A stretch of 64,000 nucleotides of DNA from Gymnorhina tibicen (GCA_013399875.1 VXAZ01004634.1:124001-188000), one strand, 5' to 3'. Positions 1-13,424 are shown, numbered from the stretch's first letter. The notes: generated by a model not told the origin, from the letters alone. Program-made: numbers and translations.

Positions 1-2093
1 TCTCTAATACCCTTCATGAAGGCCATCAATAATTTTTAAGTGTTCATAACACTGAAGTGTTATGAGATAGAGAAGATAGTGTTGCTCCTTTGGATGTAGG
101 GATGCATTGCACTTAACCACAGCATTTTTAATAAATCTCAATAATGAGAAAATACATAGTGACATGGTGATGGTCTTGATTTGTACCTCAGTTACCTCTG
201 ACAATTTTAATATCTTATCTTTAAGCAACTTCACTTCTTGTACTGTTTCTCCTTCTCTACTTTCTCACAGTCGTAAAATGGACTTACTTCAAGATACAGT
301 TTGAAAATTGCTTCCTGATCAGAAATAGATGAGAAACGTGGAAACATATAGCTCTTACTTTCACATCTATATAATCAAGATAGTGAAAATTAAAGTCTTC
401 CCTTAAACAAATATTTTTATGAACTTTACAGCCCAGTATTTGCCTGGTTTAGGAATAGCAGAAAAAGTATTACACTAAATGTCGTAAAAATCTTGCAATC
501 TGAAACAGACTGGTAAAGGACTTTGGGCTATCTAATAGAGGATACTAGGAAGAATATAATCAGTTGGACATGTAGTGAGGAACAATATTAAAATAAAAAT
601 TACATGTCATTATATTTGCAACTTATTTCCCCTTTCTTCTTTGCCTTGAAATTTAGTCTGGGAATTTCTTCCCAGGCCAGAAAGCCTTGCTGGCCGTGAA
701 CAGACCCAAGAGCACTGACGGACCCAAAACCCCAGGTGCCACCTGCAGGCCACTGCTGCATCATCTGAGTCGGGGTGGGAGAGGCTGGCCCTGGCTTTTT
801 CTGTGTGCTGCTGCAGGTTGCTGTGCCAAGCAGCAGGAACAGGTATTTCTCCTCAACAGGCTGGTCTCTTATGGAGCTAAGGGATCAGGAGAGGGGAGAA
901 AATCAAAAAGGATGCTGAAAAAAGAGCACTGCAGCTAACGAGAGGAGAGGTGATGAAAGCCATTGTGAGAACTGAAAGGAAATGTTACACAGGATGTAGT
1001 GCTGGAGTTTGGAAAGAGGCTAAATATCTCAGCCTCCACAAGGCTCCAAAGGGAGCAGAGACGTTGGGAAACCTCAGCAAACACACCCTCCAGGAGCAGG
1101 TGTTCCATGCTGGCTCATCCCACCTCACTCCCCTCCTGACCAGGTAACCCACACCTCCACACCTCTCTGTGAGTGGGAAGTGTATGAGATCTGTCCCTAG
1201 GGAAATGAAGCAGCAGAGTTAGATTGAGGAGGAGGAGGAGGACAAAGAGACTGTTAGTCACCTTGTGCTGAAGGTGACTGTAAGGAACAGGAATATCTAT
1301 TTATATATGTACTAAATCCAGGCTAAATGCACACGAAAGTCAACTTTGAGCTTGCCCTGCAAATGTGGGGGAACAGACTTGACCACTTAGGGACAAAAAG
1401 TAAAACAAGGAAAGGTGGAGGTGAACACTGCATGTAACCAGATGATAGGAAAAGTGGGGGAAAAAACCAGCTTGCCTAAGGAAATTACAAATTAAGGGTC
1501 AAAGTAAATGAAGAAAAAACCAGAGGAAGATAAAATTGTAAAGTTCAAAAAAAGGACAGTGCATCCCTGCTAAAAACAGTGTTTCATTAGGACTGGTGAG
1601 AGTTTCAGGGAACCTGAAGAGTGTCAGTGACACAAAGATGACATATTATGTTACATTAAAGACATTAAAAATTGCATTAAGCATAGAAGAAAAACAGCAA
1701 TTTGAAAAAATATAGCCACTGAAACAAGACAGAGAGTAGGAACAGGAGTAGTTGCTTTTAAAAGCTGAGACAATGCTGCCATTTTATCAGATTTGGAGAA
1801 ATCCAGGGACACTTCTATTCCCTTTTCCTTTCTCCTCCTGAGTGGAGAACCAGAAATCTTATAGGACAGGCACGAGAAAAGTGAGGTGTTATTAGAAATT
1901 GTACTTAGAATGCAAATGTATATGAGAGAGGGGGAATTAGACTGAGGATGAAGTAACACTCTAAAGTTAAAAAAAAACAAAATAGCAACCATTTCTGGAG
2001 TTAAAATTCCATTTTTTCCCCTGCTCCCTGTGAATAACATTTAGCAACAGCTATTCTGGTCCTTTGCCCAAATTTATTCCGAAAACACCGATA
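1..2093. other. no gene seen
   Basis: AT-rich non-coding DNA. A somewhat GC-richer part at 680-1200 has two short adjacent open frames without codon or domain signals I recognise; it may be an unassigned repeat. Confidence 0.6.
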
Positions 2094-2098
2094 CCTCT

Positions 2099-3030
2099 TG
2101 TCGTGGTTTGACACTAGCCCAACGCCAGGCACCCACGAGAGTCACTCTCCCACCCTCCCCTACCACAGCTGGGCAAAAAGGAGGGAAAAGAGGAAAAAAG
2201 GGTTAATGGAGGCTTCATGGGTGAGATAACGAGAACAGAAGAAATATTTCAAGGGCAAAACAGGCTCAACCTTGGTTGCTAAGTGAAATTTATTACTAAC
2301 AGAATCAGAGGAGGGTAATGAGAAGTAAAATAAACCCTTAAAACACCTTCCTGCCCCCCCAGCCCCTCCCTCCTTCCCACTGACAGCACGTGGAGACAGG
2401 GCAGGGGGCTTTTGGTCAGTCCATCACCAGATTTTCTTCTGCTGCTCCAGGAGAAGAGTCCTTCCCTGTGAGGCCATGGGGTCCCTCCCACAGGAGACAG
2501 TTCTCTGTGAACTTCCCGGTGTGGGTCCGCTCTCAGGAGCAGCAGCCAAACCGCACCTGCTGCAGCGTGAGTCCCTCCCACGGGCACACAGCCCTCCCAA
2601 AACTGCTGTGCCGTGGGTCNCTGCATTCCCCATGGACCCATGGGCTGCAGGGGCACAGCTGCTTCACCATGGTCTGCACCACGGCCTGCAGAGGAATCTC
2701 AGCTCCGGTGCCTGGAGCACCTCCTCCCCCTCCTTCTCCACTGACCTCGGTGTTGCCATGTTGTTTTCCCTCACATGTTCTCACCTCCTCCTCTCCTCTG
2801 ACTAGAAGCAAAAACCCCTGTCTTTGTTTTGATTTTCTCCTTAAATATGTCATCACAGAGGCGTTAATCAGCCTCTCTCACTGGCCCAGTTCTGGCCAGC
2901 AGCGTGTCCATCTTCAGAGCCATCAGCCATTGGCTCTGCCAGACATGGTGGGAAGCTTCCAGCAGCTTCTCACAGGAACCATCTTTGTGGCCCCCTGCTA
3001 CCCAAAACCAGGCCGTGCCAAACCAGTACA
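2099..3030 (-). mobile_element. solo ERVL-like LTR, 932 bp, with one N
   Basis: TG at 2099 and CA at 3030 bound the element, with a perfect 5-bp target duplication CCTCT (2094-2098 and 3031-3035). On the minus strand it reads as an LTR: a TATTTAAG box near 2845, an AATAAA near 2290, and a terminus resembling avian ERV LTRs. GC-rich internal units (for example the CCCATGGACC area) resemble the repeated blocks of this family, and an N sits among them at 2620. There are no viral coding remains. Confidence 0.75.
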
Positions 3031-3035
3031 CCTCT

Positions 3036-4689
3036 GCAGTAACCAGAGATTTAAATACCTCTGTCAGACTTAAACAGAAGAAAATACACTAATTCTGATC
3101 ACGAAGGAAAACATGGCAGCAGGAAAAAAGCAGGAGAATGTACTGGACCTTCTTCTGGAAAATCTATCATACCATGGGTATAACTCTGATTTTCTACAGA
3201 AAAATAGTCACACAGCAAGCTGGAAAATAAGCTTTGCCACTTTCCTACCCTTCATTTTGCAATCTCTCCACATCTTTCTCTATTATCACATCTCCAGCAT
3301 TTAGATGATGGATGAAAGACCTGCGAGGAATTTTTAGAAACTGAGATTTTAAGAACTCTTAAAGTACTCTGCTGAGTTTACTGACTGTAATAGTAATAGT
3401 CCTAATTTTATGCCACATTGCAGTAGTTCTCAGAAGATTTTCTTGAATAGATCTGTTCAATTTTTTTTATATCAATAAATAAGTAACACCTGATTCACAG
3501 GTGGCTCTTCTTTAAAAGGACTTTTCTTTTTAAGTATTATATATATTGACATAATATGAAAATGTAATAGCAGTTGACTATCATTTTGCTCTGAATAGAA
3601 TTGAAATTAGTATGAAATATCTCAGTACCATTAACCCCAATGGCTTAAGTCACACTCAGTTGCAGCTTTCCTTTAGATACCTTTTCATGTCCCCTGCCAA
3701 AAGCTGTTGACCTTGTCTTGTTCAGTTTGAGTCTTAAACGTGTCAACATACGATTTTCAGAAGAACAAGCAGGGAGTTTTGGTGCTCCCCTGGAGATGCT
3801 GGTGGGGGGGGCTGCTGCTGAGCTCAGTGGAGAAGTCAGTCCCAGAAATAAATGGGGCCCTTGTCAACCCACTGTACTTCAGCACAGAGGTTTAGTCCAG
3901 ACTGTTGGTCTGGTCTTAACTTGTGGCTCAGAGGCAGCAATTGTGAAGGTCAGCGCTGGAGAAATGCTGATTAGTAAAATGTGACTAAAAACCTCTTCAG
4001 AACATCAGCTGACAGGGTACCACATTTCTATTCAAATTTCATTTTCAACTTTGAAGTATTAAATCAGGGACTTACTTAGAAGCCCCCTTTCCCATAGAAA
4101 GGTTGGGATCACTTAAACAGCAACAGATGGCAGCAAGAGAGATCTTCATAAGGAAATTGGAAGAAACCAAGAATTTACAGGCTATGGAAAAGAAGGTAAT
4201 AAGGCCATGTGATTTCTCCCTGCTAGAGCTGTTTCAGCAGCCAGATCTTCCTCCACCTGCCCTCAGGGGAGCTATGACCAGACTAGGATCCCAACTGTAG
4301 ATGTTTTTATCTGGGTCACAGTTTGGATTTTCAGGGAATGTGGTTTATAGCAGAATTCAGAGAGCCAGGAAGTGTGATTTCCTAGAAATCAAATGGAAGA
4401 ATTACAGGAAGAGAGGGTGGGCTGAGAAGCATGAGGGAAAGCAAAAACTTCATAGATGTAGTAGACATGGAGACTCCAAGAACAAAGAAGCTGAGGTCTG
4501 CAGAAACCTCAGCAAAAGAAAAGGAACACATTTCTCCACAGGGAGAAAGTTGGCTATGACCTACTATTGCTGGCAGATGGAGCTTCAGCCTCAGCTGGCA
4601 ATCTATTAGGCTTTAAAAAAAAGTAGAAAACTGTCTTGGCAATGAGAGGGAAACCAACTGCATTGCTGAAGGAAGAAAACCGCATGCTC
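3036..4689. other. no gene seen
   Basis: No exon or clear repeat. The last few hundred bases may belong to the 5' part of the old LINE that follows. Confidence 0.6.
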
Positions 4690-7600
4690 TGACGGCTTAG
4701 TGGTTCATGACCCCTGCTCACAAAAGAAAATGAAAGGTGGCAGTGGTTGGTGACTCACTTCTCTGGGTAACAGAGACATCCATTTGTTGGTATGACCTAA
4801 TGCTTATGGAGAGGCTTTGCCCAAACCAGAGATATTGCACAAGTTTGCCAAGGCTCATTCAGCCCTCTGACACCTCCTCCACATGGCTCAGTCACTTGAG
4901 AGCTAATGCCACTGCTCTAGGAACAGGCAAGGGAAAACCATAAGAAACAGCAGGGATCCTGAAGCAATGGTGAGAGAATTGGAGCCTCAGCTGGTGTTCT
5001 TATCAATCCCATCAGAGAGGGTAAAAGCCCAAGCAAGGACAGACACATCCTGGAGATAAATATATGGCTGTACAGATGGTGAGGCTTAGAGTACTTGGGT
5101 TTCCTGAAGGGGGAGGCAGTATTCATAATAGGGTCATAAGAGGGATGAGAAGGAAATGACTGAATCGGTTGTAGATATGTGTAAAGTATTTTGCCTTATA
5201 TGATGCAGGATGCACATGTTCACTCTGAGATCTGGAATCTGGAGGGAGACAGACCTGTTGAAATTCTCCAGGGTAATAACAGAATGAGGAAAGGACGTCT
5301 TTGGAAAAGAAATAAAACAGGATGCAGAGAATGCATCCCAGGGTGTGTTTAAATTTATTTTAGCCTTTTCTTTGTTAGGTGTCTAATTTAAACTAGTCAT
5401 GTGGGCTGATATTGCAATCAGACCATTTCACCTGTCCTAGACTGCTATTTTATGATGGGAAAAACTGCCTCTGAAGGAGTTTGTTTCTCTACATGGACTC
5501 TGAAGGAATCTAAGTACCTAAGATAGATAAAAAATCAGAATAAAATATTATCTCTTTCACAGATCTGAGCGGAAATCAAATCCCTTCTTGACTTGATTCT
5601 GATCAAAAAGGAGAATGACTGAAAATGAAGAGGGGCAGGTAAATTAAAAGAGAATGGCCAGTGAGGTGGTAGAATTGATACATCTTGGAAATGGAGGAGG
5701 AGAGAACACTGGAAAAACAGGACAGTGGGCTTCAAGAAAACATATTTTCATAAATCAGTGAACTGAACAATAAGATCCATTAGGAAACACAACTATAGGA
5801 AAGACTCTAAGGGAGTTGCAGCTGGCAGTTTCTTAAATAAGGCACAAAAAAGGAAGAGTAGTCATTGCAGGGCTTGATTTAACTTTTTTTCAGGAGCATT
5901 GCAAACAGAACAGAAGTGAAATCTTTCACTCTCTCACAAGTTCCTTTCTCCCTTGTCTCTAATTTCCCCTTAGCTGTAATGAAAAATAATATTGCTAATA
6001 AGTTCCACCTCAGATTCTCCTTGAAAGCAAATGAATGAACATGATAGCGAGATGCTTTAGCTACCTCTTCAGTATTTCACTCTCAGTAAATGAATATAAA
6101 ATACAAACTGGCCAAATTCTTAATGACAAGCATGACAAATGACATAAATGTGAAGAGCCAATGCCAGAAAGAACAAAACACAAGATAATTTCAATACAGT
6201 TGTCACAAAAAAAAGAGCAACATTAAAGCATTCTGCAGTTTTTTAAGTGGTAAGACATACTCTTCTGCTTAATGGAAAAGGAAGGCTAATGACAGATGTT
6301 GCCGATGGATCTGAAGAGTTTCATGGGTTTTTGGCTTTAGTCTTCACCAACTGTGATTAGATAGCTAACACAATTAGCATCAATGTCAAAGGAGATGAAG
6401 TCCACTGGCATAGAAAAAGAGCATCTTGGAGGCTATCTAAATAAGTTAGCTGCTTTCAAATAATTTGATACTCTCTTTAAATTCTCCTCAGAGAAATTAG
6501 GGCACTGTCTAGGGCAATGCCAGAAAATGTAGTTATTATTGAGCATAGCTGGGCTCCAGAAGACTGAAGAGATAAAACACAGTGTAATGTGTATAAAAAG
6601 GAGAAAAGTACTACTCAGTCATTTACAGACCAGTGAAGCTTCACTTCAGCTGTATAATGACACTGGAAAAAATATATATAAAGAAAAAGGCTATAAGTAT
6701 TTGACACATAGACTAGTAAAGAAGAAACACTGTTGAATCCATTGAAAGACCTTTGATGACAGAATAAAGGGGTATGTGGACAGGAAAGAAGGAATAACCA
6801 AGTATGACATAGTTGTGTTTCTTTAAGATTTGACTGTCTTCTATCCCAGTTCTATAAGCAGGTTAGGAATATATGGTTAAAAAAATGAAATGCAACATCA
6901 AGATGGGAAGATACATAAAGATGGGATCTACAAGGTTTTGTGGTTGGTCTGGTAGTCCCCAGACTAATATTTAAATTATTTAAACATTAAATAATTTTGA
7001 CAGGAGAACAGAAATAAGATTTCGAAATCTGGGGCTGTACAATCTTGTAATTGTAAATATAGTAGACAGCAAGATTAGAACTCAAAATGACTTTGATAAA
7101 TTGAATATATTCTTGATGTGAATAATGACATTGAGATATTGAATAAATGACATGCAATAAATGGGGCACAATTCAACAAGGCTGTGTGCAAAACATGGCA
7201 CTGTGGGAGATAAACAAGTGAAGTACAAATACATCACTAAACCAACTGGCTACAGGTAAAGCTCTTGATGCTACAGTGAATAACACAGCTCATAAACTGA
7301 TGGTTCAAATAAAGTGTGACTTCAGCCAGAGGTCCATTCTAAATGTATTTCTGAAAAATAGGACGCTTTTGGAGAGGGTCCAGAGGTCACTGACTGAACA
7401 AAAAATCTGAAGACTTAGAAGACCTAGCAAGGACACTTGAACTCACTGTTTTCGGATTTTTGTTGGGTTTTCTTTAAGTGCAAATAGAAGGGAGGGAGAG
7501 ACTTTAAAGCAGTTTTCAGCTACATCAAAGTTTACTGAAAAGGGGGAAGAAAGTTTTGGCGTTAGTTGTTTTGAATTTTTTTCATGAACACTGGAGACAG
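4690..7600 (+). mobile_element. old degenerate CR1-like LINE with ORF1 esterase-like remnant
   Basis: Translated fragments in plus-strand frames resemble CR1-type non-LTR elements. VVGDSLL followed by LPRLIQPSD at about 4740-4870 resembles the GDS-type esterase of ORF1. The frame after it (ILEINIWL, about 5050-5080) and weaker ORF2-like fragments from about 5580 to 7550 follow in order. All frames carry many stops and shifts. Boundaries are approximate and the ORF2 assignment is tentative. Confidence 0.45.
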
Positions 7601-8318
7601 AACGAGTCCTGGGGATTTAAATTGCAACAGTAGAAACTTTCACAAGGTTTTCTCATTGTAAGGAGAAGGAAATTCCAGATTGTTTTGTCAAAGATGACTA
7701 CAGTATCCTCAAAGTTTGTTGATTAAGTTAGGCAAACAGGTACTATACACAGTAACGAGGGAGGGAAAGAAGAACCAGTGAACACTGGTTCACTTAAATG
7801 TTGTTTCTTCCTTTGGAGAGCTGAAAAACCAGACCTCAGCTACTCTTCTCCCTGGTAAGGATTTTGAGTGCAAATAATCAATGCCAGTAAAACCAAGGTA
7901 ACAGAACTAGCTAATCTGAAAATTGACTTTGAGGTTTTTTTACTCATGGGACCAGCATAATAGTAAAGACCATGTATTAGTCTGACTGAGTAAACTTTGT
8001 GCAGTTTGCAGTACAAAGGGACTGGAATTGAAAGGAAAACATGAGGATTATACAATCTTTATAATATATCTATTGGATAAAGTACTCTATACCAAAAAAA
8101 AAAAAAAAAGATGAGTACTACTTGGGCACTTGAGAGAGAATGTGGAATAACAGGGAAGTCAGTCCAGGCACTGGTGTCTCTCAGGCACTGAATGAGCAAT
8201 TGTCAGTGTTTAGAAGTTTGTTGAATACATTTAGGGTAGGTTTCTTCCAGGCTTCTAGTGCGACTGACCCAAAATTAAGGTAAAATGCTGAGCAAATAAG
8301 AAATACTGGGCACCTCCA
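7601..8318. other. no gene seen
   Basis: Probably the fading 3' side of the old LINE; a 16-nt A-run lies at about 8094-8109. Confidence 0.5.
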
Positions 8319-9230
8319 TCCACAGAATCACATTCCCACAGAATCACAGAATTGTTGGAATTCGAAGGCACCTCTGGAGTTCACCTAGTACAACTCCCTG
8401 CTCAAAGCAGGGTCAGCTAAGAGCAGGTTTCCCAGGACTGTGTCCTGTCGAGTGTTAGATATCACCAAGGCTAGAGATGCTACAACCTCTCAGAGCAATC
8501 TATTATGGTGTTAAACCAGACTCCCATTAAAAAAAGCTTTTTCCTGATGTTGAAATACAATTATCAGTATTTCAATTTGTGACATCGCCTCTGGTATTCT
8601 CACTAGATGCCACTGAGAAGAGTCTGTCTGTGACACCTTCTGATCAGGTATTTGTATACACTGACAAGGTTCCCCCTAAGTTTTCTGTTCTCCGGGGTGA
8701 ATCAACCTTTACTCATATGTCAGATGCTTCACTTCCTTCATCATCTTTGTGTTCCTTCCCTGGATCTGTTCCAGTATGTACATGTCTGTCTTGTTCTGGG
8801 TCCAGAGTGTACTTGTAGTCTAGAACTGAACCAAGAACACCAGGTATTCAGACCTGAATAGAGAGGAAAGGTCACTTCCCTTGACCTGCTGGCAATGCAG
8901 TCCCTGATTCAGGCTGGGATGCTGCTGACTTTTGCTGTGAGGGCACATTGCTGGCTCATGGTCAGCTTGGTGTACAAGGGTACCCCCAGGGCTTCCTCTG
9001 CAGAGCTGCTTTCCAGCTGGGCTGGCCCCTAGTGCGTCCTGATGCCCGGAGTCACTCGTCTCCAGTGGCAGTACTTGGCACTTCCCTTTATTGAATTTCA
9101 TAAGATTCCTGCTGGCCCATTTCTTGAGCTAGCTGAGGTCCCCCATTGCAGGGCAAGCACCTGGTGTGTTAGTGTATTAACCCCAGCCCTAAACCCTACT
9201 CCTCCCAGTTTTGCAGTGACATGGATACAA
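8319..9230 (-). mobile_element. CR1 LINE, 3' portion
   Basis: It begins with the inverted CR1 tail (ACAGAATCACAGAATTG) and continues through sequence reading on the minus strand as the reverse-transcriptase C-terminus: MKFNKGKCQVLPL at about 9062-9101. It is 5' truncated and frame-broken. Confidence 0.8.
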
Positions 9231-9429
9231 GCTGACGCCATGAATTTACGCACAGCATTGGTGCTTTTCCTTTACACAGAGACATACATACACACAAATA
9301 TACATATGATGCACTGGAATATATAGAACAAGTGTGTAGGCATTGGACTAGATGAACACTGTAGCTTCCTTACAACTGAAGCATGCTATTTATTACTCTA
9401 TTTTTTATATATAAATGTGGGTATGTAAG

Positions 9430-9432
<3 letters not shown>

Positions 9433-9463
<31 letters not shown>
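9433..9463. repeat. (TA)n microsatellite
   Basis: About 15 uninterrupted TA units. It explains the YIYIYI-type open frame on the minus strand, which is not a gene. Confidence 0.95.
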
Positions 9464-9466
<3 letters not shown>

Positions 9467-10824
9467 TGATAGGTATACATCAGGTGTAGTAGAAAAATTG
9501 ATGGGGTATGAATAGCTTTTAGGGAGATGACTACCATGTAAAGCACATTTTGGAATGTGTCAGTCCCATTCCTAAGCCACAGACAAGGGAAAGAAGTATG
9601 ATGGTGGACAGTGAGCCACCCCAAATCTGATCACCAGAATGTGCCAAGCACAGCACAGGAATGGCTCATACCAACACTCTCCTGGTTTTCTCAGTTCTTC
9701 AGACGTGTGGAGATTGTTGTACCTACGTAATATCAAGGTTTATTGAAGCAAACACATACTGTCTGTCATCTAGCTGAACAAAATATACCTACCTTGGCAC
9801 CAAATCATGGAAAAGATGGTATTAAAATGCCTCTTTGCCTCCACCCAGTGCAATGTGAAGGCAAAACTCCTTTTAAAAACTCTCTGTGCTGCAAGAATTG
9901 TGCAAACTGTTATATTCAAAATTCAGAAGTTAGTTGCATTTTGATGAGCATTTTAAATGACTTAATGAAATGGTGCCTAAAGGAGAGCTGACATTCTCAA
10001 ATGTCCCTTAAAAGGACATTCCAACTAATGCCAAATCTAGGAAAAAAGCTGTATTTAATGTCTTTAACAAAAGGCTTCGGATGTCATAGCCACAGCAGGA
10101 AGTAAAACCTGGATTTAGAGAGTCGCAAGCTGATGTTTAGATTGAAATAGATTTAGAGATGAGATTCAGGCAGAGTGGACAGAAAAGATGTAGATGGGTA
10201 GACACAGTGCAGAGATGGAGAGATGAAGAGATAGATACAGCAGATAGATTCTCATGAAATAGTCCTTCCGTGTTTGGTGTGCAGCTGCATAGCACCTGCC
10301 TGACATTTACAGCAGATAGCTTTTATTCATTTCATGGGATATTCATCAAAATGTGGTTGAGAGATGGAGAAAATTCCAAGTATGTGTCATCACTTTACTG
10401 GTTTGTGCAGCTGTTTCCTAAAGCACACAATGATGTTGTGTTGTTAAGGAAATACACTGTCACCCTGCTGAACAAATAAAGCATTTAGTTTATTGAGTAA
10501 CATTACAATAATGATAGGAGATAATAGACTAAAAATACTGTTTATTCAGTAAGAATGGACAAAAACTTTACTGTCCATGAAAGAATCACTTCATGTACAG
10601 AAAATAAAAATTGTGTTATTTATTTAAGCTACCTTTTTCACAGTACTGGTGTAAAATACTTCCTGACATAAGCTTTGATCAAGGATAAGAACCAGCAAAC
10701 ATCCTTAGTGGCAGAACTCATCAGACTAGAGCTCAAACTACTGCAACCAGATAGGAGACTGTATCACATGTAACAGCAAATAATTATGCTGGGAAATACA
10801 TAAGCCTAAGATAGATGAGAGGTA

Positions 10825-10847
10825 GGGGAGTGGGGGAGTGGGGTGGG
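10825..10847 (+). other. G-quadruplex motif
   Basis: Four G-runs (GGGG, GGGGG, GGGG, GGG) separated by loops of 3, 3 and 1 nt meet the canonical G4 pattern. It stands in AT-rich intergenic DNA with no gene beside it. Confidence 0.75.
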
Positions 10848-11183
10848 TGTTGTTTTGTTGTTGGGATATTGAGTTCATAAATTGCTGATCATTACAAAGG
10901 CTCATGTTACCCTTTCCTGGGAATAAGTCTGTCTTGGTTTTACAACTCTTTGTATCCGATGCTTAATATTTCTCAAAAACTGATGCTTTCAGAAATATTT
11001 ATTTACGGTATTTCGGATGAGGATGGTATGTCAGCCAAATCATCTGAGCCATAGTTACACAGGACTAGGCTGTTAATTGTATGAGGCTCTTTTACATAGG
11101 CAAATGTAGCCCAAAGTCATAGCATTTTCTTTTGTCCTATTTTGCTTCTTTAATTTTTGCAACTGTTGCAGAAGAAAAACTAC

Positions 11184-11397
11184 AAAAGGAAAAAAGAAAA
11201 AAAAAAGAAAAAAGGAAAATATGAAAAAAGAAAAAAAAGAAAAAGAAAAAGAAAAAAGGAAAAAAGAAAAAAAAGAAAAAAGGAAAATATGAAAAAAGAA
11301 AAAAAGAAAAAGAAAAAGAAAAAGAAAAAGAAAAAGAAAAAGAAAAAGAAAAAGAAAAAGAAAAAGAAAAAGAAAAAGAAAAAGAAAAAAGAAAAGA
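11184..11397 (+). repeat. (AAAAAG)n polypurine tract
   Basis: About 214 nt almost without pyrimidines on the plus strand; 11291-11397 is entirely A/G, and (AAAAAG)n is regular over about 11297-11390. The unit containing GGAAAATATGAAAAAAG occurs twice, about 69 nt apart, showing internal tandem duplication. The open frames here are low-complexity artefacts. Confidence 0.95.
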
Positions 11398-12384
11398 TAA
11401 GTCTGTCATAGTATTTCCTTTAAGAGAGGCAGGTGGGACTCATTTTCTTGTCACAGTTTCATTTGTAATAGGTTTTTCTTATGTTTCTTATGTTTGAATC
11501 TATGTTTTGGGGCTCTTACTTGATTTAAGCAAACTTTCACAAAAAAGTTCAGGGACAAGATACAAGTATTTTGTGTTTTGCATACAAGACTGTGTGTTGG
11601 TCTAGAGTGGATCAAAATCAGACTTAATTTCCAGTAAGGCCCCATTCATGTGCTTCACCTGCCTCATCCTTAAGCTGTCACCACCTTCCCACATATCTGC
11701 CCCTTTGGGATATTCCCCAGAGAACGCCTTAGTCCTCACTGCCCCGCACCAGCTGAGCGGGTACTGCAGAGCACAATGACAGGAAGGACACAAGGACTCT
11801 GCTCTGCTGGACCTGCCTGCTGGAGCAAAGGACTGGAATGGTGCTGGGAGACAGGAGAGATAAAAGAGGAAGGCTTCTACAAATGAGAGAGAGTGTGGGA
11901 AATAGTGTTCAATAGATTTATGGGTCTTTACTTTTTACTTCTTTATTGGAAATCTAAAAACAAAGTCTTCTGTGCACAAGATGCTGCAGAGGGCTGGATG
12001 CTGAACTAGTGACGTAAGCCCTCCGGATAATCCCTGCAATCACAGCTATGGTGACACGCAGTTACTGAGCCGGTCCAGGCCATCTGTGGTGGCAGCTGAA
12101 GCAGGGAGTTGAGATGCACAGTTGTAATTTATGGAGAAAGGTTCAGAGCTCCCTGAGACCCCTCCCTGTTCTAGTGGCAACCCTAACCACTGCAACCACA
12201 AGCTTTTCTGACTTGAGCACTCAGTAGCATCCTCTCAACTAAAAGGAAAGTGGATTCAATTCATAATGCAAACTGTCTGCTGGAGCCTCCTGGAGTTAAG
12301 TAAGGAACTCACGAGTGTTGGAACATTTTAGGCTTTGTCCTTTAGAACAAAGTTGTTAAACTATGACCTCATGGTGCCTCTATC

Positions 12385-12455
12385 GTGGCCTAGATCCAAA
12401 GGCAATTGAAGTCAACTCCTATTGACTTCAGCGGGCTTTGGAACAAGCCTTCTTC
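12385..12455. repeat. palindromic ancient amniote repeat remnant
   Basis: GATCCAAAGGCAATTGAAGT ... ATTGACTTCAGCGGGCTTTG forms an imperfect palindrome of the type CCAAAGCCCATTGAAGTCAA seen repeatedly in reptile and bird genomes. The exact family is not assigned. Confidence 0.45.
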
Positions 12456-13424
12456 CACTTCAGCACAAGGCTATTTTTAATTAATCAAGACAGCCTCACT
12501 GGAATCCGTTTTGGCCTTTAAAAATGGAGTGTACTGTTGCCCTGGAACTGAAAGTCTCATCGTGATGCTTGGCTATGATATCAGGATGGAAGGAGAGATA
12601 AAAGCCCTTTTCTTGCATCAAGCTGCTCCTGCTGGAGCTGCTCTTTTCTTGTTTCTTGTTGCTAAAATAGCAGTGCTATTGTTTGCATTTATTGGTCCCA
12701 TCTTTTGGGATTTGGAAGTCCCTTCTAGTGCAGGCAACCTGCAAGCACACACACATTCCCCCAGACCCCCCAGCCACACAGGCACACACCAGTCATGTGT
12801 GCTCATTGCTGCCTATATTTCTGCAGACGTATTTTAACTTCATTGTCTACAATTCACTGATTGTCTAGTCAAAATATTGGGTTTTTTACTTATGTATAAT
12901 CCAGGACACATTTCCCAGAAGAATCTGCTATCATATTGCTATACACAAGCACTTTTTCCATTTCATAAACATGTAGCAGAACAATTTTCTTAGTATTTTG
13001 TGCTCAAGGGAGTTTTTTTATTTCCATTAGTTTTCATAATGTGTTGTCCTGCCTTAAATAATCAATTTTATAGTCACATAAACAGGAGATACTGATTTAA
13101 AAAACGGAAAAAAGAGGGAAAAAATGAGAGATTTCATTTGTTGCTATGCTACTAGAGAGCAGTTTCCTCCACAGTCTAAAACAGAAAACCAAATCAAACT
13201 GGATTTTTCAACCATATTTCTATCACATTAGGATGTGTTACAGGCAGTGATAGTTTGTATTTCAGACTGTAATTAATGATAGATGTTGACTGTCACATGT
13301 ATAAAAGAAGAAAAGCCCATTTCATAAGTAAAACATAAAACTGAAGAATGATCTCTGACTTGGTATTTCAAAATGTGAACTTCTTAGGTTATTATATTTT
13401 ATAGTATTTGTGTCATAAGAAACC

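Larger units (their letters stand above)
9464..12384. other. intergenic, no gene seen
   Basis: Apart from the G4 motif and purine tract listed separately, there is nothing I can identify. Confidence 0.6.

Noticed and set aside
687..1147. Two adjacent open frames in a GC-richer part
   Set aside because: No recognised domain, splice signals or conservation clue; no better than chance.
2279..3073. Long overlapping frames including a 227-aa frame across an N
   Set aside because: The region is a non-coding LTR with defined ends and target duplication.
11137..11411. Open frames of Phe/Ser or Lys repeats on both strands
   Set aside because: They are pure translations of the AAAAAG repeat.
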